Shown: positions 53,906-63,515 of the stretch, in pieces | How the letters are laid out: the number at the start of each line of letters is the position of its first letter | How positions within the stretch are numbered: position 1 is the first letter of the stretch | Assembly (NCBI GenBank): GCA_951329385.1 | Contig: OX589606.1 | Coordinates: 25,304,539-25,368,538, forward strand | From: Polia nebulosa | Taxonomy: Eukaryota; Arthropoda; Insecta; Lepidoptera; Noctuidae | Direction: 5' to 3' | DNA length: 64,000 nucleotides | The notes under the pieces: generated by a model | What the model was told of the DNA's origin: nothing | Databases searched by the model: none | What the model saw: the letters and a program-made list of their open reading frames with translations, nothing else | Made by a program: the position numbers and the translations under genes

Positions 53906-55165
53906 GATGAGTGATCCATTTTTGATCTAGGACCTAATGGCATCTTAAATAAAGAAGTTCTTGAAACTGTGGGCTCGGCAGTTTTTTTGGGTATAACTGT
54001 TGATTCCAAACTTCAATGGGGCGCACATATATCAGGCCTATCAGGAAGGCTCAGTTCTGCCGCCTACGCCGTCAGAAAAGTTAGACAATATACTGACGTT
54101 GACACAGCACGGTTAGTCTATTTTAGTTATTTCCATAGTGTTATGTCTTATGGTATTCTTTTGTGGGGTAAAGCTGCGGACATACAAAATATATTTGTTT
54201 TACAAAAACGTGCTGTACGAGCAATCTATAGGTTAGGGTCAAGAGTTTCTTTACGAGAAATTTTCAAAGAGATTGGAATTCTGACGGTGGCATCTCAATT
54301 CATTTTTGCAAACATATTATACATTAGACAAAATATACATTTATACAAAAAGACCAGTGATATCCACAATTTTAACACCAGAAATAAGTATAAACTTCAT
54401 GTTCCTTCCCACCGTGTTCGTAGGGTTCATGGTTCGTTTGAGGGTCTCGGTATCGAATTTTACAATAAGCTACCCCGTTCTTTTCTTGACTTGCCTTTTA
54501 ATGCATTTAAAACTAAATTTAAATCTAGTCTCTGTTCGAAGGCATACTATTCCATCAACGACTACTTAGAAGATAATAATAGTTGGTCGCTGTGTTGAAC
54601 GCAAGACAATGTTACACTTGATGTTCTTTCTCCATATTTAGCTTATGGTTATGACAGATTATATGAGTTCATATAATAATTGTCTACCAAATTTAGTGTG
54701 ATGGCCCTAGTTCATCACTTGTGGCTTCGAATCACAGCCCTTTGATAGTTTCAATCTTTGTTCTTGTAAGCAGGCACACCAGTTATGTATGGACGCTTCT
54801 TTAATTTGGTTTAGTGTTTATGCTTGAGTTTGTTTTTAATGGCATGATTGAGTGTGCTAGCTGGCAAGTGGCGGATTATTTAATTTCATGATTATATTTT
54901 AGACGACATATATTTATTTTTCTGTTTTACATAATGTTAAGATTGTTGCTTAGAATTATATAGATTCAAGTTCTTAAAGCTTAACAGACAGATGTGTTGC
55001 TGGGGAGTTTGTTGGCCACTTCTTCTTCACAGCTAAAACACTAGGAAGTGGTGACGGGCGGGCGTTTTTTGGGGGACTGTCTTTATGTAGAACTTTGACG
55101 TTCAAAAAGTGCTGGTTCTCAGCCTAGTTTGAATAAATGACTTTTGATTTTTTGATTTTTTGAAA
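53906..55165 (+). pseudogene. Jockey/CR1-group LINE, intact C-terminal frame and 3' UTR
   Basis: The frame is open from about 53915 to a TGA at 54596-54598 (about 227 codons). It contains SAVFLGITVDSKLQWGAHIS, LSSAAYAVRKVRQYTD, ARLVYFSYFHSVMSYGILLW, VLQKRAVRAIYRLGSR, NTRNKYKLHVPSHRVRR, GIEFYNKLPRSFLDLPFNAF and YYSINDYLEDNNSW. This is the portion after the catalytic Y-A-D-D box. The usual in-frame start is absent: the first internal start-like codon is GTG at 53969. The 3' UTR of about 560 bp ends in repeated gattttt words. No stops over 680 bases suggests it is younger than the copies at 10288 and 13196. Confidence 0.9.
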
Positions 55166-55379
55166 ATTCTTTCACTGAGCTAGACACGGTTTCTGTTAAT
55201 AGGTCATGCAAGCGAAGTCACGAAAAAATGCTAGTCTCAAGTGTGACAGCATTAGTTTGCATATCCTTAGAAATTTAAGATTTTTGACTTACGAGTATAA
55301 ATTAAGCTACTGGTTTAGTTAACAATACAGTTATCTTGACAGGTTAAGGCTCCAGCAGATAGGAGCGATGCGGTTATTC
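55166..55379. other. Unassigned sequence
   Basis: Nothing recognised. Confidence 0.35.
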
Positions 55380-55560
55380 CATTTTTAGGGTTCCGAAAGT
55401 TTGTATAAAAACAGAACCCTTATAGGTTAACTTGTGTGTCTGTCTGTCCGTCTGTCCGGCTGTCACAGTCAATTTTCTCTGAATCTACTGAACCGGTTAA
55501 GTTGACATTTGGTATAAACATGAATCAAAGACTTGCGCATGACTAGAAGTTTTAGATGTA
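55380..55560 (+). repeat. Interspersed repeat related to the 5490 copy
   Basis: It contains tttttagggttccgaaagtt, agaacccttataggttaact, tctgtctgtccgtctgtccg and ctactgaaccggttaagttg. Confidence 0.65.
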
Positions 55561-56054
55561 AATTACGTTGCTATTAAGTTCAAGATTTTGGTGCCTACAG
55601 TGTAGGTCAGTCCCGTCAAGCCCCTCATTAGCAGACACAATTAAAAACCTATTCTTGCATCTCCTTAAGGAGACGCGAGGGGCCTGACGGATTAAACACG
55701 GAGGGGTAAAGTAAATACATGGATTTGGGAATCTAAGGGTCACTTTCGGGGTGCAAACCGGAAGATTAAAAAAAAACGAACTGTACCGTGATGCATATTA
55801 AATGAAAGGGCTTACTGTAAGCGCATATAGTCTTTAAGTTATTTAAGAAAATAGAAGAAGAAATAAAATTATCTCTGAAAAAATTATGAAAAAAAAAATA
55901 CAGAAGGTAGTTTTTTACTTATAAATTACAGGCAAACCTAAAATGAAGATGATGAATGATATACTTAAAAAAAAACCTGAAAAAAATATGATTTGTTCGG
56001 AATCCTTTGCGTGCGAGTACGAATCGCTTTTGAGCGTTTTTTTTATGTTCTATT
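55561..56054. other. Unassigned sequence
   Basis: Words such as gaaggaatcc and gtgcgagtac near 56005-56035 suggest a further family E end. Otherwise nothing. Confidence 0.4.
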
Positions 56055-56200
56055 GTTAGGGTTCTGTGTGTGACCTGAAGGGTAACTGACGGAACCCTTT
56101 TACTAAGCATCCGCTGTCCGTCCGAACTTTCGCCTGTCCGTCCGTCTGTCCATAGTACGGAACCCTTCGAAAGCGAATAAAACTCGCAATTGACCGGTTT
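56055..56200 (+). repeat. Family E repeat, short
   Basis: It contains tgttagggttctgtgtgtga, ggaacccttttactaagcat, ccgtccgtctgtcc, agtacggaacccttcgaaag and ttgaccggtttttt. The middle of the repeat is deleted. Confidence 0.65.
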
Positions 56201-57594
56201 TTTAAATGTTACATAAGGCACCACCAAAAACAAAACTTTTTAAAAATATTCTTACTACATATAAACTAAAAAATCTAACACCAGGCTTTCATAACTGGTA
56301 AAGAGTCATGAATCAAAATATTTTATCATGGCTTACCCATTGCGGGCCGGACTAAAGATTTGGCCCCACGCCAGGCGACGTATGCGAATTAATATACCGG
56401 CCACCATTGTGACCAGGATAATGTAATATGAGTGAAAAATTAATGTTGCGTCGTATGCTATGTTTTTGTCGTACAAATGTGGGTGGGTTTTGTGTTGTTT
56501 AGTGTTATTTGTGGTTAGAGTTTTAGCGATGTTTTATCAAGCGAAAATTAGAGTTTCAAAAAAGTGTTCCGTGTCACCCAAAACTATTAAACGCTCTAAA
56601 TATCTAGCAGTAACAAAGAATCCTGAAAAATTGCAAACAATTTCCTACGATCAAAAAACCACAGAGGGACGAAGTAGCTTCAATAAGGGTTCCTTTTTAG
56701 ATTTTAGGTACTGAATCTGGATATTGATTGTTCATCAAATGAAAATAAAGACTGGTTCTGAATCTGGATTGGTTATGATTGGGGACTATTTCTCGTTATA
56801 TTTTCTGATTAACATCATAACATAATTATTGTCGAGTAAGAACAGATACACAAATTCATCTAAGTTTATTATTTTTTTTTTTTTTAATAATGAAAAAACT
56901 GCTCAATATCCCTAAAACCTTAAGCGAAAATGATCTGTTTTAACGACCAGCGTTTGCTAAGTAAACCTTTTTACGATAACTAAGAAAACTCATCAGTTAA
57001 GTGAACGAGCAGCTCACGTTCTTTTGCAGTAAATGTACCGAGCACTAGCTTATATCCTATCGAACTTGCCTGGCACTGCCGTAGCTCAAATTCTGGCAAT
57101 CGCAAATAAAAAACTGTCAAAGTTCGTCGTTTCCTAGAATATTTACTGCGGAATTGGCTCGATTTCCTGGAATAAAAGATACCTTGTCTCCCGTCATATC
57201 TACAAGAGCTATTTCTAGTTTTAGGAATATTATAGACTAGCTTTTTCGTACCCATGTGGTGTTTTTCGAGATAAAGTTTCAGACAAATTGAGTTGTCCAG
57301 CTTTTTATCAGTTCAGTCAAACAGAACTAGAACTTTAACTTAGACACCTGTATTAATAAAGAGGGTGATTCTACTCGTTATATTCAGAACCATTTTAAGG
57401 CGTATATAGCCGTCAAGTGGCGCCCTCATTGAATAAAAATCGTAGCAAAGCGTAGAAAATAAAAATTAAAGACTCCTATGTTCCGTTTGTTACAAAGAGG
57501 ATAAGGTATTTTTACGTTGTTGAAACAGGACTCAAAGTGTTTCTTATCGAAAGTAGTAAGCAAATGTACCAAAAACGGACATTTTTGACACAAA
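56201..57594. other. Unassigned region, 1.4 kb
   Basis: An 84-codon plus frame with a hydrophobic start (56460-56714) and a 91-codon minus frame (56980-57255) have no recognised domain. This is one of the repeat-poor stretches. Confidence 0.35.
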
Positions 57595-57655
57595 TAAAAC
57601 ATAATTCGTGCGAATCCCTTGGCGCACTCCGGCTCGCACTTGGCCAGTTTTTTAA
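57595..57655 (+). repeat. Family E terminus only
   Basis: Reads attcgtgcgaatcccttggc, gcactccggctcgcacttgg and ccagttttttaa. Confidence 0.6.
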
Positions 57656-57759
57656 TAAACAGTTTAAAAAAAAAACTGTCGCCTTTCGTTAAGTACTAAA
57701 TATGTAATATAATGTGTGACAACTCCTTCGCACACCTGTTAATTACACCAACATTACAG

Positions 57760-57925
57760 TCTCGCGGTTTCACCCGCGTAGACCGGAATGAATAGTAGCA
57801 TGTATGTGTTAATCCAGGGTATAATCTATCTACAAACCAAATTTCATCCGAATCGGTCCAGTCGTTTGAGCGTGAAGAAATAACAAACATACAAACACAC
57901 ACACTTCGGCTTTATAATATTAGTG
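57760..57925 (-). repeat. Family H interspersed repeat with full right end
   Basis: It contains tctcgcggtttcacccgcgt, ccaaatttcatccgaatcgg, tccagtcgtttgagcgtgaa, gaaataacaaacatacaaac and cttcggctttataatattag. It abuts the SINE on its right. Confidence 0.7.
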
Positions 57926-57927
57926 TG

Positions 57928-58212
57928 ATCATCATCAGCCTTTTAATGTCCTCACTGCTGGGGCACAGGCGTCCTCTCTGTGAGAGGGTGTGGGCAGTAA
58001 TCCACCACGCGGGCCCAATGCGGGTTGATGGTTGTCACATGTCTCCGAATTTTTGGTTCTAGGACATGCCGGTTCCCTCAAGATATTTTCCTTCATCGTT
58101 TTGAGAGCAGTGGTGATGAAATAATTTACACAAAGTAAAGCGCCTGCCTGGGTTTGAACTCACGACCTACAACTTGCAAGTCGCGGCCGTTACCACAGGG
58201 CCACCACAGCTC
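57928..58212 (-). mobile_element. tRNA-derived SINE, full length
   Basis: On the minus strand, agctgtggtggccctgtggt is followed by aacggccgcgacttgcaag, gagttcaaacccaggcaggc (B-box), the family body and ctgatgatg. It is the best-preserved minus-strand copy. Confidence 0.85.
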
Positions 58213-58231
58213 TACACTTTTATTTTTTTGT

Positions 58232-58325
58232 GTGTGTTGGAAATCATCCTATGTCTTCTCACGCTCTGGATGGAGCGGGAGGGCGTGTCAGACTATTACT
58301 GACTAAAACCTATCCCTGTTCATAA
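58232..58325 (-). mobile_element. R1-type LINE 3' UTR fragment
   Basis: Complement of the family UTR: ggaaatcatcctatgtcttc, ctctggatggagcgggaggg, cgtgtcagactattactgac. Confidence 0.65.
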
Positions 58326-58816
58326 GACTATGAGTTGGCAGTGCGGTGGAGGGGTGTGATACTTTAATTAAATTAACTAACAAAATAAAATAAAACAAAC
58401 AAATATCTCCCAAATGCCATATTATCACGATTCGACATTTAACGACTAGAATGATAGCGCCCATCCACGTCAGTCCCCAGTCAACAAGGTACCTAGCTAT
58501 TCTGCCAGCCTAGTAATCTTATAAACGAGCGGCCGTTCAGACACAATTTTAGGGGCACACCTTCTAATTTCTCAAGGGAATGGCTCTGTCTGACCATTAT
58601 GTGTAGTATTGGTTCAGTCTCGGTATATCGGACTATTATAATTTGTATAGATTTCCTAGATTTTTTGGAATAAAATGTATTGCCAACAACGAAACAAAAG
58701 AATGAAACAAGTTATTTAAAAAAACCTAGTATAGTTGTTTTTGTATCGATTAGAAGTAATACGTGTTAACTCTTCTAAAAAAGAGAGTAAGATCCCAGAG
58801 CTGTCAGACATTACTC
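58326..58816. other. Unassigned sequence
   Basis: Nothing recognised. Confidence 0.35.
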
Positions 58817-59285
58817 TTTTTAACCGACTTTCGAAAAAGCAGGAGGTTCTATGTTTGACTGTATGTATGTTTTTTTTTTATGTATGTCCGCCCATTTCTC
58901 CGTCAGTTGTAGACCGATTTTCAAAATTCTTTTTTTATCTGAAAGAATATACTCCTGAGGTGATTCCATATAAATTTTATCGAAATTGCTTCAGCCCTTT
59001 TTTAGAAACTGAACAAAAACGAAAAATAGGTGTATCTCGATGACGTTTTGGTGTTCTCCAAATGTATAAATTCCAAGTTCCATGATATTGGGGTTTTTAG
59101 TTCTGGGGTATAACAACTAAAAAGTGAAAAATAAAAAACTTTTTTACAAAAAAAACCGACTTCCAAAAAAAAAATAACGAAGAAGTAAAATACAAACACC
59201 GACTTCCGAAATTAAGGTTATTTTTTAATTATTAGTGTATTTTTTTTTGGAAGTCGGTTGTTTTTTTTTTCTGACTATCAGAATG
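58817..59285 (+). repeat. Family A TIR repeat, near complete
   Basis: Left end tttttaaccgactttcgaaa, aagcaggaggttctatgttt. Right end carries ccgacttccgaaattaaggt and then ttttttggaagtcggttgtt. Family interior words include ccgattttcaaaattctttt and tccatataaattttatcgaa. A (tag)n microsatellite follows at about 59298-59323. Confidence 0.75.
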
Positions 59286-59587
59286 TGTGAGATTGAGTAG
59301 TAGTAGTAGTAGTAGTAGTAGTTGAACGTACGCATACCTGCTAGCTTGGCCGGACGGCGGAAGTCAGCCATGATTTGGAAGGATGCAAAACTCCCTCTTT
59401 GATTTTCAAAAATGTTCAAATAGGGATGATTCTAGGGTAAAAAAAAATATAATTCTATTTAAAACGTAAGTAGTTTTATCAAAAAATATTGGACACAACA
59501 AAAACAGGCCAAGTGCGAGTCAGACTCGCACACGAAGGTACCATAAACTGAAAAAAACCCTATACTTGTTTATTTATTAATTTATTA

Positions 59588-59633
59588 AAACTTCATGCAA
59601 CACAAATTTGTACATTTGTGTTGCATGAAGTTT
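59588..59633. repeat. Perfect 20-bp inverted repeat
   Basis: Arms 59588-59607 (aaacttcatgcaacacaaat) and 59614-59633 are exact complements with a 6-base spacer. The left arm is the retroelement tail seen at 40411 and 61786. The right arm runs into the transposase remnant. Confidence 0.8.
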
Positions 59634-60034
59634 CCGCGAGCGGCAAAACTCAACTTGAGGTTGTTACAGGACCACGGCTGCCAACATTAAATGCTGAAAG
59701 GTACATTCGTGAGTGCTTAGAACCTCACGTGATACCATACGTGGACTATGTGGGCCCAAATTTCCTTTTTATGCATTATAATGCAAGAGCCCATGCGGCC
59801 GGCATCGTCAGGGAATATCTTCGGGATGTGAACATCACAGTTATGGACTGGCCAGCCAGAAGCCTAGACATGAACCCCATTGAGCACATGTGGGACGAGC
59901 TAAAAAGACGTGTTACGACGACGGTGATGACACTACCTGCCGTCACGAGCGTTGACGGCGCACTGACAGAGCGCAGCAGCCGATTCTCCCCCCCGTCTCG
60001 CCGCGCGCATACCTCAGGGAGTGCACAGCACTAA
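59618..60034 (+). pseudogene. Tc1-like transposase C-terminus, catalytic residue lost
   Basis: From about 59640 the frame reads RLPTLNAERYIRECLEPHVI, YVGPNFLFMHYNARAHAAG, VMDWPARSLDMNPIEHMWDE and LKRRV. This is the second half of a DD34E Tc1-type transposase. Family members have H-D-N at the second catalytic aspartate; here residue 54 is Tyr. E89 (N-P-I-E-H) is present and lies 34 residues later, matching DD34E spacing. The first codons fall in a palindrome and are unrelated. After LKRRV the sequence diverges into a Ser/Arg-rich end, so the true C-terminus is probably lost. No TIRs were found. Confidence 0.85.
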
Positions 60035-60279
60035 TGGCCACACTATAGTGCCAAGCAGTCTGCAGTTGCTGGCAGTTTAATCATATATTTTATGCCACCA
60101 CTGCTCGAAACATTACTTGTTTGAAACTTTTTAGGTGATTTTTGCAGTCTGGTTTTTTGAAGAAAAATTACAGTAGTTAGCGCTGTTAGATTGTTATGCC
60201 TTGGTTGACTAGCAGAGAATGCCTTCTGAGGCATTTCTCTGAAGTCACCTTTTTTACCTTAATATAATAGGTATTCTTG
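60035..60279. other. Unassigned, repeat-like
   Basis: A block gaaactttttaggtgatttt, tgcagtctggttttttga resembles 641-690. The word gagaatgccttctgaggcat resembles the tail at 40462. Confidence 0.4.
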
Positions 60280-61667
60280 AGGAGTAGCTCGTGGCTAAAG
60301 TAATAACAGCCGCACGGGTTGATCCATCAGGTTAAGCTACGCTATCACCACCACCACCACCATCTTTACAAACCGAGACTCCTCCGTGCCTCGGAAAGCA
60401 CGTTAAGCCGTTGATCCCAGCTATCAATCGTGGAGGAAGTGGTCGTGGGTGAAGGTGAGGTGGGATCATCTTCGCTCACCTTTGGCCACCCATCCCACCC
60501 TTGATCATCCTTCCCACCCTTGATCATCCTTCTCACCCTTGATCATCCTTCTCACCCTATCTCACTCTTCCCACCCTTGATCATCTTTCCCACCCTATGT
60601 CACTCTTCCCACCCTATGTCACTCTTCCAACCCTATGTCACTCTTCCCGCCCTATGTCACTCTTCCCGCCCTATGTCACTCTTCCCGCCCTATGTCACTC
60701 TTCCCGCCCTACGTCACTCTTCCCGCCCTACGTCACTCTTCCCGCCCTACGTCACTCTTCCCGCCCTACGTCACGCTTCCCGCCCTACGTCACTCTTCCC
60801 GCCCTACGTCACTCTTCCCGCCCTACGTCACGCTTCCCGCCCTACGCCACGCTTCCCGCCCTACGTCACGCTTCCCGCCCTACGTCACGCTTCCCACCCT
60901 ATCACGCTTCCCACCCTGTCACGCTTGCCGCCCTACGTCACGCTTCCCGCCCTACGTCACGCTTCCCGCCCTACGTCACGCTTCCCGCCCTACGTCACGC
61001 TTCCCGCCCTACGTCACGCTTCCCGCCCTATGTCACGCTTCCCTCCCTATGTCACGCTTCCCTTCCTGTCACGCTTCCCTTCCTGTCACGCTTCCCGCCC
61101 TACGTCACGCTTCCCGCCCTACGTCACGCTTCCCACCCTGTCACGCTTCCCACCCTGTCACGCTTCCCACCCTGTCACGCTTCCCACCCTGTCACTCTTC
61201 CCACCCTGTCACGCTTCCCACGCTGTCACGCTTCCCACCCTGTCACGCTTCCCACCCTACGTCACGCTTCCCGCCCTACGTCACGCTTCCCGCCCTATGT
61301 CACGCTTCCCGCCCTATGTCACGCTTCCCGCCCTATGTTACGCTTCCCGCCCTATGTCACGCTTTCCGCCCTATGTCACGCTTCCCGCCCTATGTCACGC
61401 TTCCCGCCCTATGTCACGCTTCCCGCCATATGTCACGCTTCCCACTCTATGTCTCTCTGCCCGCCCTATGTCACTCTTCCCGCCCTATGTCACTCTTCCC
61501 GCCCTGTCAAAGTCTGACATCTAGTCTTACCAAGGGGTATCGTATTACCCAGTAACTGGGTTGTGGAGGTCAGATCGGCAGTCGTTCCTTGTAAAATAAT
61601 TCAGCGGCATCCGGTTAGACTGGAAGCCGACCCCAAGATAGTGGGGAAAAGGCGCGGGCAGATTGAC
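60280..61667 (+). mobile_element. 5S-like SINE interrupted by a minisatellite
   Basis: The 5' half (60280-60440) has agctcgtggctaaagtaata, gatccatcaggttaagctac and cggaaagcacgttaagccgt. The 3' half (61508-61667) has agtctgacatctagtcttac, gtattacccagtaactgggt and aagatagtggggaaaaggc. A (cac)n run replaces part of the 5S-like head (60344-60362), and a long 19-bp tandem array replaces the segment that normally reads ctttgacagtcgttacgg. Without the array the two halves are collinear with intact copies. Confidence 0.85.
60455..61508. repeat. Minisatellite, 19-bp unit, ~50 copies
   Basis: The consensus unit is cttcccgccctacgtcacg. Early units (60485-60590) are of a cccacccttgatcatcctt type, then cctatgtcact, then cctacgtcacg; a 17-bp short variant (ccaccctgtcacgcttc) clusters at about 61130-61255 and near 60890-60925. 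Because 19 is not a multiple of three and no unit contains a stop, all three plus frames are open for over 900 bases. Each repeats the same 19-residue cycle. It should not be annotated as protein coding. Confidence 0.95.
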
Positions 61668-61782
61668 GAGACCGAGAGACGCGACGCGACGCGATGAGGG
61701 CACCATGTACACTCTCGTACTCGGCCTGTCTCGTGGTGTCTCGAAGAGCATGTAAGCAGGCATCAGGCATCGACTCCATATT

Positions 61783-61850
61783 TATTAAAACTTCATGTAC
61801 AAAAAATGTACAAGGGCGGACTTAATGCCTTAGACATTCTCTACCAGTCA
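61783..61850 (-). mobile_element. LINE/SINE 3' tail fragment
   Basis: It contains tttattaaaacttcatgtac, aaatgtacaagggcggactt and aatgccttagacattctcta, matching 40405-40475. Confidence 0.6.
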
Positions 61851-62117
61851 ACCAAGGGCGGTGGAGAGATAACATGGCGTGTGCATAAAATAAGAAAATA
61901 TTATTAAGAGAAATATGGGAACGAAAGTATATTTATATATACATAGTGTTACGTCGACCGTATTACACTGGAACGTTCGAGAATGTGGTCGAAGTTTCCA
62001 GAAGATTCCACTAGGTTCGAGAACATTCCATTGTGGTATTGTGTAGAAGTTCATAGATGTTTCTAGAATATTCCACTATAAGATAGTTCGACAATATTCT
62101 GGAAACTTCCATGACCG

Positions 62118-62125
62118 TATAAATA
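62118..62125 (+). promoter_or_regulatory. LTR TATA box
   Basis: The exact octamer tataaata sits in the LTR about 170 bp from its start. A transcription start about 25-30 bp downstream, near the ggcgggcgagtgagtcagtc stretch, is an inference. Confidence 0.65.
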
Positions 62126-62253
62126 GGCCGGACGGCGGGCGAGTGAGTCAGTCTGATTTCGACTACGGATGCGAACGGATGCGAATACAAGCGATTACGA
62201 AGAGAATAGTGATTACTAGCGAATTAGTGTTTGTGTTTATAAGTTGTTGAGTT

Positions 62254-62259
62254 AATAAA
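62254..62259 (+). terminator. LTR polyadenylation signal
   Basis: AATAAA lies about 130 bases after the TATA box, in the order expected for R and U5 of an LTR. Confidence 0.55.
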
Positions 62260-62285
62260 GAATATTTGATTAATTAATTGGATTT

Positions 62286-62400
62286 AAACCAAGCCACCAG
62301 GCAGGCAGGTTTGGATTTTTTTTTTGTTTTTTTTTTTTTTATTTTTTATTTTTTTATTTTTATTTTTTTTATTTTTTTATTTTTTATTTTTTTTTTTTTT
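62286..62400. repeat. 115-bp T-rich insert in the LTR with 9-bp duplication
   Basis: The nonamer attggattt stands on both sides (62277-62285 and 62401-62409). The solo LTR has a single, similar site and lacks the insert. The insert starts with about 30 bases containing ccaccaggcaggcaggtttg and continues as (T3-13 A)n. Confidence 0.75.
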
Positions 62401-62439
62401 ATTGGATTTTATTTATCCTATACCCAGCTCGTAACAAAT

Positions 62440-62453
62440 TGGTGTCAGAAGTG
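62440..62453 (+). promoter_or_regulatory. Primer-binding site, tRNA-Leu type
   Basis: Three bases after the LTR, tggtgtcagaagtg is complementary to a tRNA ending CACTTCTGACA-CCA, which is the 3' end I know for an animal leucine tRNA. It would prime minus-strand synthesis. Confidence 0.75.
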
Positions 62454-62464
62454 AGGGATAAATT

Positions 62465-62820
62465 ATGCCAATTTTACCAAAGGACGACACGGAGGGTATT
62501 CGTACAAGGAGTCAACGGCAGCAAGACATGGATCAGAGGCGGTTTGGAGATTCCCCGATACAGACGCCGGGTGGTGCTCAGCCTGCGACAGAGCCAGTCG
62601 CTGGCCCATGTGGAGTTTCTTCGGCACCAGCGGTGCCAGACTTGTCTGCGCTAATGGTGCTGTTGCAGGAACAGGCTCGTCGTCAAGAAGAGCAGGCCCG
62701 CCGCCAAGAAGAGCAGGCCCGTCGGTTGGAAGAGAAGCTTCAACAAGATAAAGAGGAGCAGGCCCGCCGCCAAGAAGAACAGGCCCGCCGCCAAGAAGAA
62801 CAGGCCCGTCGGATGGAAGA
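62465..62820 (+). CDS. gag: Gypsy-like gag, N-terminal part
   Basis: The ATG at 62465-62467 lies 28 bases after the LTR end; the frame reads MPILPKDDTEGIRTRSQRQQ, then a Pro/Ala-rich section, then about six heptads of the type QARRQEE (from about residue 70). Perfect 7-residue periodicity with Arg and Glu predicts a charged coiled coil. The DNA repeats every 21 bases (gagcaggcccgccgccaaga-like), so slippage may change heptad number. Codons past 62820 belong to an inserted LINE and are not gag. The product would be a capsid-type structural protein for the element's particles. Confidence 0.85.
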
Positions 62821-63476
62821 AGGCAAACAAGCGTACATGTGTATTCCCATGTGTTTTGCCGGGTACTCAACACAAAACTACTTTCGCACAGCACCAGTTT
62901 TATACCATAAGTGCACACATTTACAAAAAGGTTCACAAACAACTAAAAATTCTAGATTTAAATTCATACACAGTAAAACATAGAGTAACAGAGTGGCTAT
63001 TACAAAAGGACTATTCCTACACGGAGTCTTTACTCACTTACATCGCCTAAATCAAAGAATGCACACTTTCAAACATACATCCACACACATTTACCCCTAT
63101 ACGCACACACACAATCGCACATGCACACACAATCGCACATGCACACACAATCGCACATGCACACACAATCGCACATGCACACACCATCACACATCACCAC
63201 ACATTTCCCCCACATTTCACATTTTACTCTTACACACAACTATTACTGCTGACAAGACGTATAAACCGTAGATCGACACTGTCCGCTTGTTGTATAAATA
63301 ATGGTAATTTAATTTATTAGCCAAACACTGTCTCTTAAAATACAGGTTAGCCTAGTTTAAGAGGCAGGGTTACTATAATTATGTACAGAAATTTTGCAAC
63401 ACACTGTAATGCCTAAAAAGTCTACTGGTGAGATATACCTACTTGTGTACATTTCTGTAATTATTGGTAAATAAAC

Positions 63477-63512
<36 letters not shown>
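62821..63512 (+). mobile_element. LINE 3' fragment inserted in gag
   Basis: The frame 62856-63050 includes YTISAHIYKKVHKQLKILDL, KHRVTEWLLQKDYSYTESLL and a stop, which resembles the end of Jockey-like LINE proteins (tentative). The 3' UTR contains four 18-bp units (cacacacaatcgcacatg, about 63107-63180) and ends with aaataaactt and a (tta)n tail. The only target duplication seen is aga (62818-62820 and 63513-63515). The 692-bp insert breaks gag. Confidence 0.8.
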
Positions 63513-63513
<1 letters not shown>

Positions 63514-63515
63514 GA

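Larger units (their letters stand above)
61947..62436 (+). mobile_element. 5' LTR of a Gypsy-like retrotransposon
   Basis: It begins TGTTACG and ends CGTAACA, inverted termini with TG...CA. The same LTR, as a solo copy, is at 19912-20281 on the other strand. Internal landmarks are a TATA box, an AATAAA signal and a T-rich insert. The element continues beyond the window, so the 3' LTR, pol and target duplication cannot be checked. Confidence 0.9.

Noticed and set aside
56460..56714. 84-codon frame with a hydrophobic N-terminus, signal-peptide-like
   Set aside because: AT-rich moth DNA often gives such starts; no cysteine pattern, partner or splice context supports a secreted protein.
60520..61555. 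Three open frames of 306-334 codons that could be called repeat proteins
   Set aside because: All are reading frames of one stop-free 19-bp minisatellite; the same peptide cycle appears in every frame.
63100..63185. CRISPR-like array from regularly spaced 18-bp units
   Set aside because: Units are contiguous without spacers, in a eukaryotic LINE tail; it is a minisatellite.
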